From contig NZ_JACCFY010000001.1 in NCBI RefSeq assembly GCF_013410745.1, positions 2,976,001-3,040,000 of the forward strand: DNA of 64,000 bases, in the 5' to 3' direction. Position 1 is the stretch's first letter. Every line of letters starts with the position of its first letter. Made by a program: the position numbers and the translations under genes. The stretch comes from Nesterenkonia xinjiangensis. Lineage in GTDB: Bacteria > Actinomycetota > Actinomycetes > Actinomycetales > Micrococcaceae. Under the pieces are notes generated by a model. It worked only from the letters and a program-made list of their open reading frames with translations, was not told the origin of the DNA and did no database searches. Positions 10,703-19,022 of this stretch are shown in pieces.

Positions 10703-11760
10703 GTCCCCGCCGCCCTCGTCGCCCCTACGCACCGCGTCCAGGGGTGACCCCGTCAAGCACGCCCACGGAGCCCGATGCCGAGGAGTCCCGGGAGGATCTC
10801 CGCGCAGCGGATCCTGGCGGTACGGACCCCAGTGGTGACGTGCCGGGATCTGAACGTCCTGCCGCCGCTGACCCGCAGCTGGAGGAGGACGGCACGGTCG
10901 TCGCCCTCGGGGCGGAGCGGCCACGCCGCGCGAGGATCGCCGCTGAGGAGGTCTTCGACGACGGAGGCGGGCCCGAGGAGGACCCGCAGTGGAGCTCTGC
11001 CGACTCGGAGACTGCCGAGCCGCTGCCGTTCCCCGAGCCGGAGGTCGTCGGGGCGCGCCGCCGCCGTCGTCGTCGCTTCGGCTGGGCCGCGGGCGTGCTG
11101 GGTGTGCTGGTCGCCGTCGTCGCGGTGCTCTACTTCTCCCCGCTGCTGACGATCCAGCAGGTGCAGGTGGAGCGCAACGACCTGCTCACCGATGGGCGCG
11201 CCCAGGAGCTGCTCCAGCCCCTCTACGGCCGACCCCTGCCGCAGGTCGGCAACGCGCAGGTCCAGGACCTGCTGGCCGAGGAGGCGGTCGTCGAGGACGT
11301 CATCGTCCAGGGAGAGCTGCCGGACACGCTGACGGTGGAGGTCGTCGAGCATCCGCCGGTGGCGGAGGTGCGCGAGGGCGACGGGCTGCTGTTCTACAAC
11401 GAGCACGGCGAGGTCATCCGCAGCTTCGAGGACGCCGGCGACGATGCTGCGCAGGGGTACGCCACGCCGCGGATCAGCCACCAGGCGGCGCTGCAGGACG
11501 AGGCGGTGTTCCGCACGATCGTCTCGGTCCTGGGAGAGCTTCCCCCCTCAGCCCGGGAGGCGATGGACTCCGCCACCGCGGACTCCATCGACTCGGTGCA
11601 GCTCATCCTCGACGACGGGCGCACCGTGCTGTGGGGCGGGGAAGACCTGGGCGAGGCGAAGGCCACGGTGCTGGAGGCGATCCTCGCGTCCTCCGCCGAG
11701 GATTTCACCGAGGCGGAGATCATCGACATCTCGACACCGGACACGCCCGTGACCCGGTGA
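10699..11760 (+). CDS. ftsQ: Cell division protein FtsQ (POTRA domain)
   Basis: Bitopic divisome protein linking early cytoplasmic and late periplasmic division proteins. It is 353 aa: an acidic, low-complexity cytoplasmic part (1-118), an Arg-rich stop-transfer patch (RRRRRRFG), one membrane helix (about 127-148), a POTRA domain (about 150-220, starting LTIQQVQVERNDLL) and the FtsQ/DivIB C-terminal domain. Sequence identity in this family is low, so the call rests on architecture plus the murC-ftsQ-ftsZ order. ATG 10699 overlaps the murC stop. It is the last gene of the tightly overlapped murD-ftsQ block. Confidence 0.9.
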   Translation: MSPRRPRRPYAPRPGVTPSSTPTEPDAEESREDLRAADPGGTDPSGDVPGSERPAAADPQLEEDGTVVALGAERPRRARIAAEEVFDDGGGPEEDPQWSSADSETAEPLPFPEPEVVGARRRRRRRFGWAAGVLGVLVAVVAVLYFSPLLTIQQVQVERNDLLTDGRAQELLQPLYGRPLPQVGNAQVQDLLAEEAVVEDVIVQGELPDTLTVEVVEHPPVAEVREGDGLLFYNEHGEVIRSFEDAGDDAAQGYATPRISHQAALQDEAVFRTIVSVLGELPPSAREAMDSATADSIDSVQLILDDGRTVLWGGEDLGEAKATVLEAILASSAEDFTEAEIIDISTPDTPVTR

Positions 11761-12174
11761 AGCTGCTGGTCGAAGGCATGCTGACGCGCCGCACGGCCGA
11801 TGGTCGGGCCGTGTCCAGTCAACGCCGGTAGAGTGGCGGAGAAGGCAACCTTCGACCCAGGTCGAACGTTCGCGAGAGATCTAAGGTTCAAGTGCAACGT
11901 GAACGTTGCCGAGGGTTGTGGACCACAGAACAATGGCAGGGGTACGGAGGCTCCCGTCTGCTCGACGAGCCGCTGCGACGTCTGGGCTTCCTGATCACCG
12001 GCCCGGTGTGACCGCGAACCACACCGGTCCGGCCGGGGAGGCCGACGGGTCAGCAGGATCCCCCGCCTCGGCGGAGGGTCCGGCAGACTGACAGTGAGGA
12101 GTCGCGCTGGCGGCTCGCAGGGCGGCGGGGGTCTCCGTGCCTATGACGTGAGAGACGAGCAAGGGACACACAAC
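11761..12174 (+). promoter_or_regulatory. ftsZ upstream region with inverted repeats
   Basis: 414 bp without a credible gene. It holds a -10-like TAGAGT at 11829-11834, a perfect inverted repeat TTCGACC-CA-GGTCGAA at 11851-11866, a TAAGGT -10 candidate at 11882-11887, and a second perfect repeat CAACGT-GA-ACGTTG at 11895-11908. ftsZ is often transcribed from promoters in this gap in actinobacteria, so these are candidate operators or start sites; promoter assignments here are inference. Between about 11910 and 12174 I see only low-information GC-rich sequence and the weak AAGG ribosome site of ftsZ. Confidence 0.5.
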
Positions 12175-13449
12175 GTGGCAACACCGAACAACTACCTGGC
12201 CGTGATCAAGGTCGTCGGCATCGGTGGCGGCGGCGTGAACGCCGTCAACCGGATGATCGAGGTGGGCCTGCGGGGCGTCGAGTTCATCGCCATCAACACC
12301 GATGCCCAGGCCCTCCTGATGAGCGACGCCGACGTCAAGCTCGACATCGGTCGTGAGCTGACCCGAGGTCTCGGCGCGGGCGCCAACCCCGAGGTCGGCC
12401 GCCAGGCCGCCGAGGACCACGCCCAGGAGATCGAAGAGGTGCTCACGGGCGCTGACATGGTCTTCGTCACCGCCGGCGAAGGTGGTGGCACCGGCACCGG
12501 CGGCGCGCCCGTGGTGGCACGCATCGCCCGGTCCCTGGGAGCCCTCACCATCGGTGTGGTCACCCGGCCCTTCACCTTCGAAGGCCGTCGCCGCGCCAGT
12601 TCGGCCGAGACCGGCATCGAGGGGCTGCGCGACGAGGTCGACACCCTGATCGTGATCCCCAACGATCGGCTGCTCTCGATCTCGGACAAGAACGTCTCCG
12701 TCCTCGACGCCTTCCGCTCGGCGGACCAGGTGCTGCTCTCCGGCGTCCAGGGCATCACCGACCTGATCACCACCCCGGGGCTGATCAACCTGGACTTCGC
12801 CGATGTGAAGTCCGTGATGCAGGGTGCCGGCTCGGCGCTGATGGGCATCGGCTCGGCCAACGGCGAGGATCGGGCGGTCAAGGCCGCCGAGCTGGCGATC
12901 GCCTCTCCGCTGCTGGAGGCCTCCATCGACGGCGCACACGGCGTCCTCCTCTCGATCCAGGGCGGCAGCGACCTGGGCCTGTTCGAGATCAACGAGGCCG
13001 CGCGCCTGGTCCAGGAGGTCGCCCACCCCGAGGCCAACATCATCTTCGGCGCCGTCATCGACGACGCTCTGGGGGATGAAGCCCGGGTGACGGTCATCGC
13101 CGCCGGCTTCGATCAGGTCGACGCCACGTCGGCCCCGCAGCAGGCCCCGGCCCACTCGGCCCCGCAGCAGGCCAACCGGGCCTCTTCGCCCGCGCCCGCC
13201 GCACGCCCGCAGCCGTCCACCGTGCCCGGCACGACGCCGATTGCCGGCGGCTCCGTTCCCGGGACGACTCCGGTCCATCAGCCCGCCCACTCGGTCCAGC
13301 AGCACCACGCCGGTGAGCATGAGACTGCTCCGCAGCAGCAGGTGCCGCGTCAGGCCCAGCAGGAGCAGCAGGACATCCCGGACATCGTGGAGTCGGACTA
13401 CACCGGCAGCCGCAGTGACGATCTGGACGTCCCCGACTTCCTGAAGTGA
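12175..13449 (+). CDS. ftsZ: Cell division GTPase FtsZ
   Basis: Tubulin-like GTPase that forms the Z-ring. It is 424 aa from GTG 12175. The G-box GGGTGTG is at residues 103-109, the T7 catalytic loop NLDFADV at about 205-211, and the globular domain ends near residue 318. A Gln/Pro/Ala-rich linker of about 90 residues follows, then the conserved C-terminal peptide [10 protein letters not shown] that binds partners such as SepF. A frame open to ATG 12094 exists but adds non-homologous residues; GTG 12175 gives the standard N-terminus ([19 protein letters not shown]). The gene stands apart from ftsQ and probably has its own promoters. Confidence 0.97.
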   Translation: MATPNNYLAVIKVVGIGGGGVNAVNRMIEVGLRGVEFIAINTDAQALLMSDADVKLDIGRELTRGLGAGANPEVGRQAAEDHAQEIEEVLTGADMVFVTAGEGGGTGTGGAPVVARIARSLGALTIGVVTRPFTFEGRRRASSAETGIEGLRDEVDTLIVIPNDRLLSISDKNVSVLDAFRSADQVLLSGVQGITDLITTPGLINLDFADVKSVMQGAGSALMGIGSANGEDRAVKAAELAIASPLLEASIDGAHGVLLSIQGGSDLGLFEINEAARLVQEVAHPEANIIFGAVIDDALGDEARVTVIAAGFDQVDATSAPQQAPAHSAPQQANRASSPAPAARPQPSTVPGTTPIAGGSVPGTTPVHQPAHSVQQHHAGEHETAPQQQVPRQAQQEQQDIPDIVESDYTGSRSDDLDVPDFLK

Positions 13450-13459
13450 CGGGCGTCCG

Positions 13460-14206
13460 ATGAGGGCGACAGGCGACGCGGACTCGCCGTTCTGGTGGCA
13501 TGGCATGACCGCCGACGGCGAGGTCCACGTCGCCTTCACGTCTGTCCGTGCGGGAAACCTCGCACGCCACGTCGGGGAGCAGCAGCGGGACGCCGTCGCC
13601 AGCCGGCGCCGCGGCCTGGAGGCTCACATGGGCGTGGGCTCAGGAACCCTGCGCTTCCTGGATCAGGTCCATTCCGCCCTCGTCCTGGATGCTGCGGAGC
13701 ACCCTGCCGATTCCGCGCATGCGCCCACCGGGGACGCATGGATCTCCCGCGGAGGCGCCGAACCGCTGGCCGTCATGGTCGCCGACTGCCTGCCGGTGCT
13801 GCTGGTGGGTCAGGGTCAGGGCAGCGCACCGCTGATCACCGGCGCTGCGCATGCCGGCCGCGAGGGGCTGATCGGCGGAGTGCTGGAGAACACCGTGACG
13901 GCGATGCGGGAGCATGGCGCCGAGAGCGTTCAGGCCTGGGTCGGGCCAGGGGTCTGCGGCTCCTGCTATGAGGTCCCGGCCGCCATGCACGAGGAGCTCG
14001 GGACCGTGCGTCCCGCCCTGGCCTCACAGACGACCTGGGGGACCCCCGCGCTCGATCTCCGCTCCGAGGCGGAGGAGATCCTCCGTGAGCTCGGCGCGGG
14101 GATCGCGGAGCTGGCCGGCTGCACGCTCGAAGACGAGACGCTCTACTCCCATCGGAGGGCTCCCGGAGAGGGGCGTTTCGCAGGGCTCGTCTGGCGCGCC
14201 CGCTGA
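13460..14206 (+). CDS. pgeF: YfiH/PgeF-family protein (peptidoglycan-editing factor, laccase domain)
   Basis: Member of the DUF152/multicopper polyphenol oxidase family (248 aa). Conserved metal-site residues are visible in order: His in FLDQVHS, Cys in VADCLPVLL, His in AAHAGREGL, and the GPGVCGSCYEV stretch. E. coli YfiH/PgeF prevents L-Ser from replacing L-Ala in the peptidoglycan stem, and other members act on purine nucleosides; which activity applies here cannot be told from sequence. It starts 11 bp after ftsZ, the usual place in actinobacteria, so a link to cell-wall synthesis is reasonable. Confidence 0.85.
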   Translation: MRATGDADSPFWWHGMTADGEVHVAFTSVRAGNLARHVGEQQRDAVASRRRGLEAHMGVGSGTLRFLDQVHSALVLDAAEHPADSAHAPTGDAWISRGGAEPLAVMVADCLPVLLVGQGQGSAPLITGAAHAGREGLIGGVLENTVTAMREHGAESVQAWVGPGVCGSCYEVPAAMHEELGTVRPALASQTTWGTPALDLRSEAEEILRELGAGIAELAGCTLEDETLYSHRRAPGEGRFAGLVWRAR

Positions 14207-14234
14207 ACTCCTCGGGACCCGCTGTGGACTCACC

Positions 14235-14247
14235 TACAGTGGAGGGG
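14235..14247 (+). promoter_or_regulatory. Predicted leaderless promoter of yggS
   Basis: A -10 box TACAGT (14235-14240) ends 6 nt before GTG 14247. With transcription starting 6-7 nt after the -10, the mRNA would begin at the start codon. The GGAGG at 14241-14245 is too close to the GTG to work as a normal ribosome site. No clear -35 is seen. Confidence 0.5.
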
Positions 14248-15020
14248 TGGACCTGAACAGCATCCCCGCACCCGAGATCGATGACCGCCGCACCGAGGAG
14301 CTCCGCACCCGCCTGGCCGCTGTGCACGAGCGCATCGATCGCGCCGTGGAGCAGGCTGGACGGACGGAGCGTCCCGAGCTGATCGTGGTCACCAAGTTCT
14401 TCCCTGCCGAGGACGTCCTGCGGCTCCTGCGCCTGGGTGTCCGGGACGTCGGGGAGAACCGGGACCAGGAGGCCGCCGTCAAGGCCGAACAGGTCGCCCG
14501 CCTGGTGACGGCGCACGAAGCGGCCGGCCCTGCGGTCCGACTGGAGCTGCCACGGTGGCACTTCGTCGGCCAGCTGCAGTCCAAGAAGGCCCGCTCGGTG
14601 GCCCGCTACGCCTCGACCGTGCATTCGGTGGACCGGACCTCCCTGCTGAGATCCCTGCGCACCGCGGCGGATCCAGCGTCCCCGCTGGAGTGCCTCATTC
14701 AGGTCGACCTGCGTGAGGAGATCCCTGAGGACTCCCGTGGAGGCGCGGCGCCGTCTGAGGTCCCCGCCTTGGCGGAGGGGATCGAGTCCGCCGAGGGTCT
14801 GCGGCTGGCCGGCGTGATGGCGGTCGCTCCGCTGGGGGAGCCGGCCGCTCCTGCGTTCGCGCGACTGGCCGAGCTGTCGGCCCTGATGCGTGTCGACCAT
14901 CCCCAGGCAGACATGATCTCGGCGGGGATGAGCAATGACCTGGAGGACGCGGTGGCCCATGGCGCGACACACCTGAGGATCGGTCGCGATGTCCTCGGGA
15001 ACAGGCCCCTGCCGCGATAG
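14247..15020 (+). CDS. YggS-family PLP homeostasis protein
   Basis: Single-domain fold-type III PLP-binding protein (257 aa from GTG 14247). The PLP lysine is in IVVTKFFP (K50), and the family stretches VRDVGENRDQEAAVKA, WHFVGQLQSKKA and the late SAGMSNDLEDAVAHGATHLRIG are clear. Members have no known catalytic activity; they influence PLP and amino-acid homeostasis. The position between pgeF and sepF is standard in Gram-positive dcw clusters. The frame is open upstream into pgeF, but homology begins at the GTG, and the -10 spacing suggests a leaderless transcript. Confidence 0.9.
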   Translation: MDLNSIPAPEIDDRRTEELRTRLAAVHERIDRAVEQAGRTERPELIVVTKFFPAEDVLRLLRLGVRDVGENRDQEAAVKAEQVARLVTAHEAAGPAVRLELPRWHFVGQLQSKKARSVARYASTVHSVDRTSLLRSLRTAADPASPLECLIQVDLREEIPEDSRGGAAPSEVPALAEGIESAEGLRLAGVMAVAPLGEPAAPAFARLAELSALMRVDHPQADMISAGMSNDLEDAVAHGATHLRIGRDVLGNRPLPR

Positions 15021-15128
15021 TGTCAGAAGCGCGCAGTGACAATCCCAGGACCTTCAGGACAGAGCCCGATGCCTGCTCGCGTCGAGGTTCGACCATCCGA
15101 GGTCCAGACTTCCCCCAGGAGAATCCTC

Positions 15129-15860
15129 ATGGCCGGTGCATTCAAGAAGACCATGATCTACCTCGGCCTGGCCGATGGAGATGACTACGAGGACGACCGC
15201 TTCGGTGCCGAGGAGCGAGGCTCGGCCCGTGGCGAGGCGGGCTCGCCCGCCGCCGAGGCTCCCCGTCAGGCCGCCACGGCCGCCCGAGGTGCAGGTTCGA
15301 CGGCGACGACGCAGTCGACCCGCACCGGAGCAGTGCCGGCCGTCCCGGCAGCCTCCGTCTCCCGTAGCTCGGAGGTCGTCTCCCTCGACGCCGCCCACGG
15401 CGCGGGCGGGCAGGGACCGGCCTCTCGGGCCGCCGGGGCGCACGGGGGGTCGGAGGAGGGCACCGTCGGTGCCGGCCGCTACAACAGCTCCAGCCTCGCC
15501 GTGGATCCCGAGTACCGGGCTCCGGTGACCCCGATCAAGCGTGCCCCCTCCTCCCGGGATGAGAGTTCCGCAATGCGTAGAATCACGACCGTCCACCCGC
15601 GCTCCTACAACGATGCTAAGGTCATCGGTGAGTCCTTCCGCGACAGCATCCCGGTGATCATGAACGTCACCGACATGGGAGAGGCGGAGGCCAAGCGTCT
15701 GGTCGACTTCTCCGCGGGCCTCGTCTTCGGCCTCGGAGGTTCGATCGAGCGAGTGACGAACAAGGTCTTCCTGCTGACTCCCAAGAACGTGGAGGTGCTC
15801 ACCGAGGAGCGCGCGGCAGGCGACTCACCGACCTCCGCGCAGTTCTTCAACCAGAGCTGA
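15129..15860 (+). CDS. sepF: Cell division protein SepF
   Basis: Membrane anchor and Z-ring organiser (243 aa). The N-terminus [19 protein letters not shown] is the expected membrane-binding amphipathic helix followed by an acidic patch. Residues about 25-160 are a long Ala/Gly/Ser-rich linker. The SepF fold ([20 protein letters not shown] to KNVFLLTPK-like strand) fills the last 90 residues. Start ATG 15129 has AGGAGA upstream and gives the canonical N-terminus; the frame is open 31 codons further up without homology. In actinobacteria lacking FtsA and ZipA, SepF binds the FtsZ C-terminus. Confidence 0.94.
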   Translation: MAGAFKKTMIYLGLADGDDYEDDRFGAEERGSARGEAGSPAAEAPRQAATAARGAGSTATTQSTRTGAVPAVPAASVSRSSEVVSLDAAHGAGGQGPASRAAGAHGGSEEGTVGAGRYNSSSLAVDPEYRAPVTPIKRAPSSRDESSAMRRITTVHPRSYNDAKVIGESFRDSIPVIMNVTDMGEAEAKRLVDFSAGLVFGLGGSIERVTNKVFLLTPKNVEVLTEERAAGDSPTSAQFFNQS

Positions 15861-15946
15861 GCCCCAGGGCTGACACGAGGTCCTGAGGGCCGCACTGCTG
15901 AGCCCTGAGACGACCCCGCCCCTGATCAGAGGAACGACGCCGAACT

Positions 15947-16240
15947 GTGGACCTCATCGCCGCCCCGATCTATCTGCTGCTGACCATCTTTCAGCTGGCC
16001 CTGGTGATTCGGATCATCTTCGACATCACCCAGCAGTACGCGCGCCAATGGCGCCCCCGCGGGCTTCCCCTGGCGCTGGCCATGGGGGTCTACGCGGTGA
16101 CCGACCCCCCGATCCGCTGGCTCCAGAAGCGCATCCCGCCGCTGAACCTCGGGGGGATCGCCCTGGACATGGGCTTCATCATCGTCTTCCTCGGGGTGGT
16201 CATCGCGAAGATGATCGTCCGAGCTGTCGGCGCGGGTTGA
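15947..16240 (+). CDS. YggT-family membrane protein
   Basis: Small membrane protein of 97 aa starting at GTG 15947. It has two hydrophobic helices (about 5-25 and 70-92) flanking the family motif region VYAVTDPPIRWLQKRIPPL, and GGIALDMGFIIVFLGV in the second half. YggT proteins sit between sepF and divIVA in many Gram-positive genomes, and a role in division or envelope organisation is inferred from that. The gene is preceded by AGAGGAACG, about 12 nt from the start. No catalytic motif is visible. Confidence 0.88.
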   Translation: MDLIAAPIYLLLTIFQLALVIRIIFDITQQYARQWRPRGLPLALAMGVYAVTDPPIRWLQKRIPPLNLGGIALDMGFIIVFLGVVIAKMIVRAVGAG

Positions 16241-16278
16241 CCGTCCCTCGCCGAGGTGCCTGGAGGTGGGGCTCCAAG

Positions 16279-16327
16279 CCTCGCTTGAAGGTTGAGGTCG
16301 AACCTTGAGGCGGCGAGCAGGTATCCT
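16279..16327 (+). promoter_or_regulatory. divIVA promoter region with inverted repeat
   Basis: A perfect 6-bp inverted repeat AAGGTT (16288-16293) / AACCTT (16301-16306) encloses GAGGTCG. TCGAAC at 16298-16303 and TATCCT at 16322-16327 are spaced by 18 bp and could be -35 and -10. The GGTCGAA core is the same as in the repeat upstream of ftsZ. The rest of the 189-bp yggT-divIVA gap shows nothing further. Confidence 0.45.
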
Positions 16328-16429
16328 TTTCGATGACCGCATGACATTCCCCAGGACGCTGTAGGCCCGCGGACCGACGCTGAGTTCCGCTCCTTCACGC
16401 TAAACCGCTTCTCGACGAGGTGACACTGC

Positions 16430-17479
16430 ATGGCCCTGACTCCCGACGACCTCCTGAACAAGGAGTTCCCGGAGACCAAGTTCCGTCCCGGCTACGAAAA
16501 GGACGCGGTCGACGACTTCCTGGACGACGTCGTCGTCGAGTTCCGTCGACTCATCCAGGAGAACGAGGATCTCAAGGCGCAGGTCGCCGCCCTCGAGGAG
16601 CAGATCGAGGAGAACCCCGCCAACCTGGAGCCCGACGAGCTCAATGACGCCGGTCTCTCCGGCTACGCCGGCACCGCGGCCGAGGTCACCGGGACGTTCT
16701 CCCCGGTCACTGAGGACCCGGAGGACGAGGGTGGCGACGACGACGCGACCGAGTCCGTCCCCGAGGAGACCGCCGCAGAGGTTTCGTCACCCGAGGACGA
16801 GGCGGAGGACATCAGCTCCGTCACGGCGTACCCGGAGTATCCGCTGGGCACCCGCCCGGCCCAGCCGGCCCCCGAGGCCCCCGCCGCCGCGTCGTCCCAG
16901 GAGGGCGGAGAGAACGCCGACGGCGTGGCCTCCACCGCCACCGGCGTGCTGGCCATGGCCCAGAAGCTGCATGACCAGTACGTGGCTGAGGGTGAGCAGA
17001 CCCGCGCGGCGTACATCGCCGAGGGTGAGCAGACCCGCGCCGCGTACATCGCCGAGGGTGAGCAGACCCGGACGGCCCACATCACCGAGGGTGAGCAGAC
17101 CCGGACGGCGTACATCGCCGAGGGCGAGCAGACACGTGCGGCCTACATCGCTGAAGGTGAGACCACGCGCGACCAGTACATCGCTGAGGGTGAGAAGACC
17201 CGGGCGGAGTACATCGCGGAGGCTGAGCGTCGGCGCGCAGAGATCGTCACGGAGGCGGAGACCCGCGCGGAGAACATGATCGAGGAGGCTGAGCTCACCT
17301 CATCCCGTACGCTGTCCGTCCTGGAGCGCAAGAAGGCTGACCTGGAGACGAAGGTCAGTGAGCTCACCAGCTTCGAGCGCGACTACCGCGCCCGCCTGAA
17401 GGACTACATCGAGGGCCAGCTGACGGACCTCAACAGCCGGGGCTCCATCGAGAAGGAAGCCACCGGCACCGAGCTGTGA
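16430..17479 (+). CDS. divIVA: DivIVA/Wag31 polar growth scaffold with hendecad repeats
   Basis: Coiled-coil protein that recruits the elongation machinery to poles and septa in actinobacteria (349 aa; M. tuberculosis Wag31 is about 260). The membrane-binding N-terminal domain is textbook: MALTPDDLLNKEF, then a short coiled coil to about residue 60. Residues 65-175 are acidic and Pro/Ala-rich. From residue 186 there are seven clear and two degenerate copies of an 11-residue unit like AEGEQTRAAYI, then a final coiled coil. ATG 16430 gives the canonical N-terminus. The stop overlaps lspA as GTGA, unusual for this scaffold gene, so lspA may be cotranscribed. Confidence 0.95.
   Translation: MALTPDDLLNKEFPETKFRPGYEKDAVDDFLDDVVVEFRRLIQENEDLKAQVAALEEQIEENPANLEPDELNDAGLSGYAGTAAEVTGTFSPVTEDPEDEGGDDDATESVPEETAAEVSSPEDEAEDISSVTAYPEYPLGTRPAQPAPEAPAAASSQEGGENADGVASTATGVLAMAQKLHDQYVAEGEQTRAAYIAEGEQTRAAYIAEGEQTRTAHITEGEQTRTAYIAEGEQTRAAYIAEGETTRDQYIAEGEKTRAEYIAEAERRRAEIVTEAETRAENMIEEAELTSSRTLSVLERKKADLETKVSELTSFERDYRARLKDYIEGQLTDLNSRGSIEKEATGTEL
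16985..17281 (+). repeat. 33-bp tandem repeat array inside divIVA
   Basis: Seven consecutive 33-bp units (from 16985, 17018, 17051, 17084, 17117, 17150 and 17183) encode variants of AEGEQTRAAYI, followed by two degenerate units to 17281 (AEAERRRAEIV, TEAETRAENMI). The first five are nearly identical in DNA. An 11-residue period fits a hendecad coiled coil with three helical turns per unit. Confidence 0.95.
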
Positions 17480-18069
17480 GCGCCGGTCAGCTCCCGTCCG
17501 TGTCAGCGCAGCCGTCGGCCAAGGGGCCCTCTCGTCGGGTCGCGATCCTGACTGCCGCGGTGATCGCGACGTTCGCCTGGGGCGTGGACCAGCTCACCAA
17601 ATGGTGGGTCGAGTCCTCCATGGTCCTCGGCGAGCAGATCGAGGTGCTGCCGCCGGTGCTCTACTGGCGCTACCACCTCAACCCGGGCGCCGCCTTCTCC
17701 CTCGGCACCGACCACACCTGGTTCTTCACGCTGGTGATGACCGGTGTGCTGGGCTTCGTGATCTGGCATTCTCGCCGACTCGGCGGCTCCTGGCTGTGGG
17801 CGTCGGGGCTCGGCGGGCTCGCCGGGGGCGTGGCCGGCAACCTCACCGATCGCCTCTTCCGCCCCCCGGCCTTCGGGCTCGGTGAGGTGGTCGACTTCAT
17901 CGCCGTCCCGAACTTCGCCATCTTCAACGTGGCCGACTCGTTCATCGTCTGTTCGATGATCGCGGTCTGCGCCATGATGGTCTTCGGGCTGAACATCGAC
18001 GGCACGCGGGAGACGACGCGAGATCGAGGTGCTGACGCGAGCTCCTCGGAGGACGAGGAGGACCGATGA
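17476..18069 (+). CDS. lspA: Lipoprotein signal peptidase (signal peptidase II)
   Basis: Membrane aspartyl protease that removes signal peptides from prolipoproteins after Lgt modification (197 aa). Four hydrophobic segments are visible. Family motifs are NPGAAFSLG, GNLTDRLFRPP and FAIFNVADSFIV; the two catalytic aspartates are those in LTDR and NVADS. GTG 17476 overlaps the divIVA stop, and the stop overlaps the next gene as ATGA. The last 25 residues are a charged cytoplasmic tail. lgt, the preceding enzyme of the pathway, is at 42.4 kb of this window. Confidence 0.95.
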   Translation: MSAGQLPSVSAQPSAKGPSRRVAILTAAVIATFAWGVDQLTKWWVESSMVLGEQIEVLPPVLYWRYHLNPGAAFSLGTDHTWFFTLVMTGVLGFVIWHSRRLGGSWLWASGLGGLAGGVAGNLTDRLFRPPAFGLGEVVDFIAVPNFAIFNVADSFIVCSMIAVCAMMVFGLNIDGTRETTRDRGADASSSEDEEDR

Positions 18070-19022
18070 CCGGCGAGCAGGAGCCGTCGGAGGTGCTCCT
18101 CGAGGTTCCTGCCGATCAGGACGGAGCCCGAGCCGACGCCGTCATGGCGGTACGGTTCGGGCTCTCGCGCACTGAGGCCGCCTCCTGGCTGGCCTCAGGG
18201 GCGGCCCGGCACCGCGCGGGGCGACGAGCCGGGCAGCCGGTGAAGAAGTCCGAGAAGCTGGCGCAGGGGGTCGTACTCCAAGTGACGGTGCCTGATCGTG
18301 ACGATCCGTTGGAAGTGGTGGAGGAAGTCGTGGAGGACCTGCACCTGCTGCATGAGGATGACGACATCGTCGTCGTCGACAAGCCCGTGGGCGTCGCCGC
18401 CCACCCGTCCCCGGGGTGGACCGGCCCCACCGTGGTCGGAGGCCTTCTGGGCCTGGGCGTGAAGCTCACCACCTCGGGCGCCCAGGAGCGACGAGGCATC
18501 GTCCACCGGCTCGACGTCGGCACCTCCGGTGTGATGGTGGTGACCAAGACGGAGCATGCCTACAGCGTGCTCAAGGACGCCTTCCGCACCCGCACACCGT
18601 CGAAGACGTACCACGCTCTGGTCCAGGGGCTTCCCGACCCCGTGGACGGCACCATCGACGCTCCGATCGGCCGACACCCAGGTCATGAGTGGCGCTTCGC
18701 CGTCGTCGAGGAGGGGCGCGAGTCCCGCACGCACTATCGGCTGCTGGAGGCCTTCGGGAGGGTCAGCCTCATGGAGGTGGCGCTGGAGACGGGCCGCACC
18801 CACCAGATCCGGGTCCATTTCTCAGCGCTGGGGCATCCCTGTGCCGGCGATCTGACCTATGGCGCGGATCCCACCCTGGCCGCCGAGCTCGGACTGACCC
18901 GGCAGTGGCTGCATGCCTCGGAGCTCGGTTTCACGCACCCCTCGTCCGGAGAGTGGGTGAGCTTCCGCTCGGAGTATCCTCAGGATCTCGCCGGAGCCCT
19001 GCACATCTTGGAGGATCGATGA
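18066..19022 (+). CDS. RluA-family 23S rRNA/tRNA pseudouridine synthase (RluD-like)
   Basis: Isomerises specific uridines in structured RNA (318 aa). An N-terminal S4-like RNA-binding domain (about 10-80, ARADAVMAVRFGLSRTEAASWL) precedes the synthase domain. The catalytic aspartate is in HRLDVGTSG, and family motifs VVVDKPVGVAAHPS, KTYHALVQG and LETGRTHQIRVHFSALGHPCAGD are present. The lspA-rluD pair is common across bacteria. The target uridines cannot be assigned from sequence. ATGA overlaps occur on both sides (lspA, dnaE). Confidence 0.92.
   Translation: MTGEQEPSEVLLEVPADQDGARADAVMAVRFGLSRTEAASWLASGAARHRAGRRAGQPVKKSEKLAQGVVLQVTVPDRDDPLEVVEEVVEDLHLLHEDDDIVVVDKPVGVAAHPSPGWTGPTVVGGLLGLGVKLTTSGAQERRGIVHRLDVGTSGVMVVTKTEHAYSVLKDAFRTRTPSKTYHALVQGLPDPVDGTIDAPIGRHPGHEWRFAVVEEGRESRTHYRLLEAFGRVSLMEVALETGRTHQIRVHFSALGHPCAGDLTYGADPTLAAELGLTRQWLHASELGFTHPSSGEWVSFRSEYPQDLAGALHILEDR

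Noticed and set aside
11860-11873. GGTCGAACGTTCGC upstream of ftsZ as a LexA (SOS) box
   Set aside because: Actinobacterial LexA boxes are TCGAAC-N4-GTTCGA; here the half-sites are merged without the spacer.
11906-12091. 61-codon frame between ftsQ and ftsZ
   Set aside because: No ribosome site, coding-like composition or family resemblance; it lies in the ftsZ control region.
12094-12174. Upstream extension of ftsZ to ATG 12094
   Set aside because: Adds 27 residues unlike any FtsZ N-terminus; GTG 12175 gives the conserved start.
16985-17281. Regular 33-bp repeats considered as a CRISPR array
   Set aside because: The units are contiguous with no spacers, in frame, and encode the DivIVA coiled coil; no cas genes are present.
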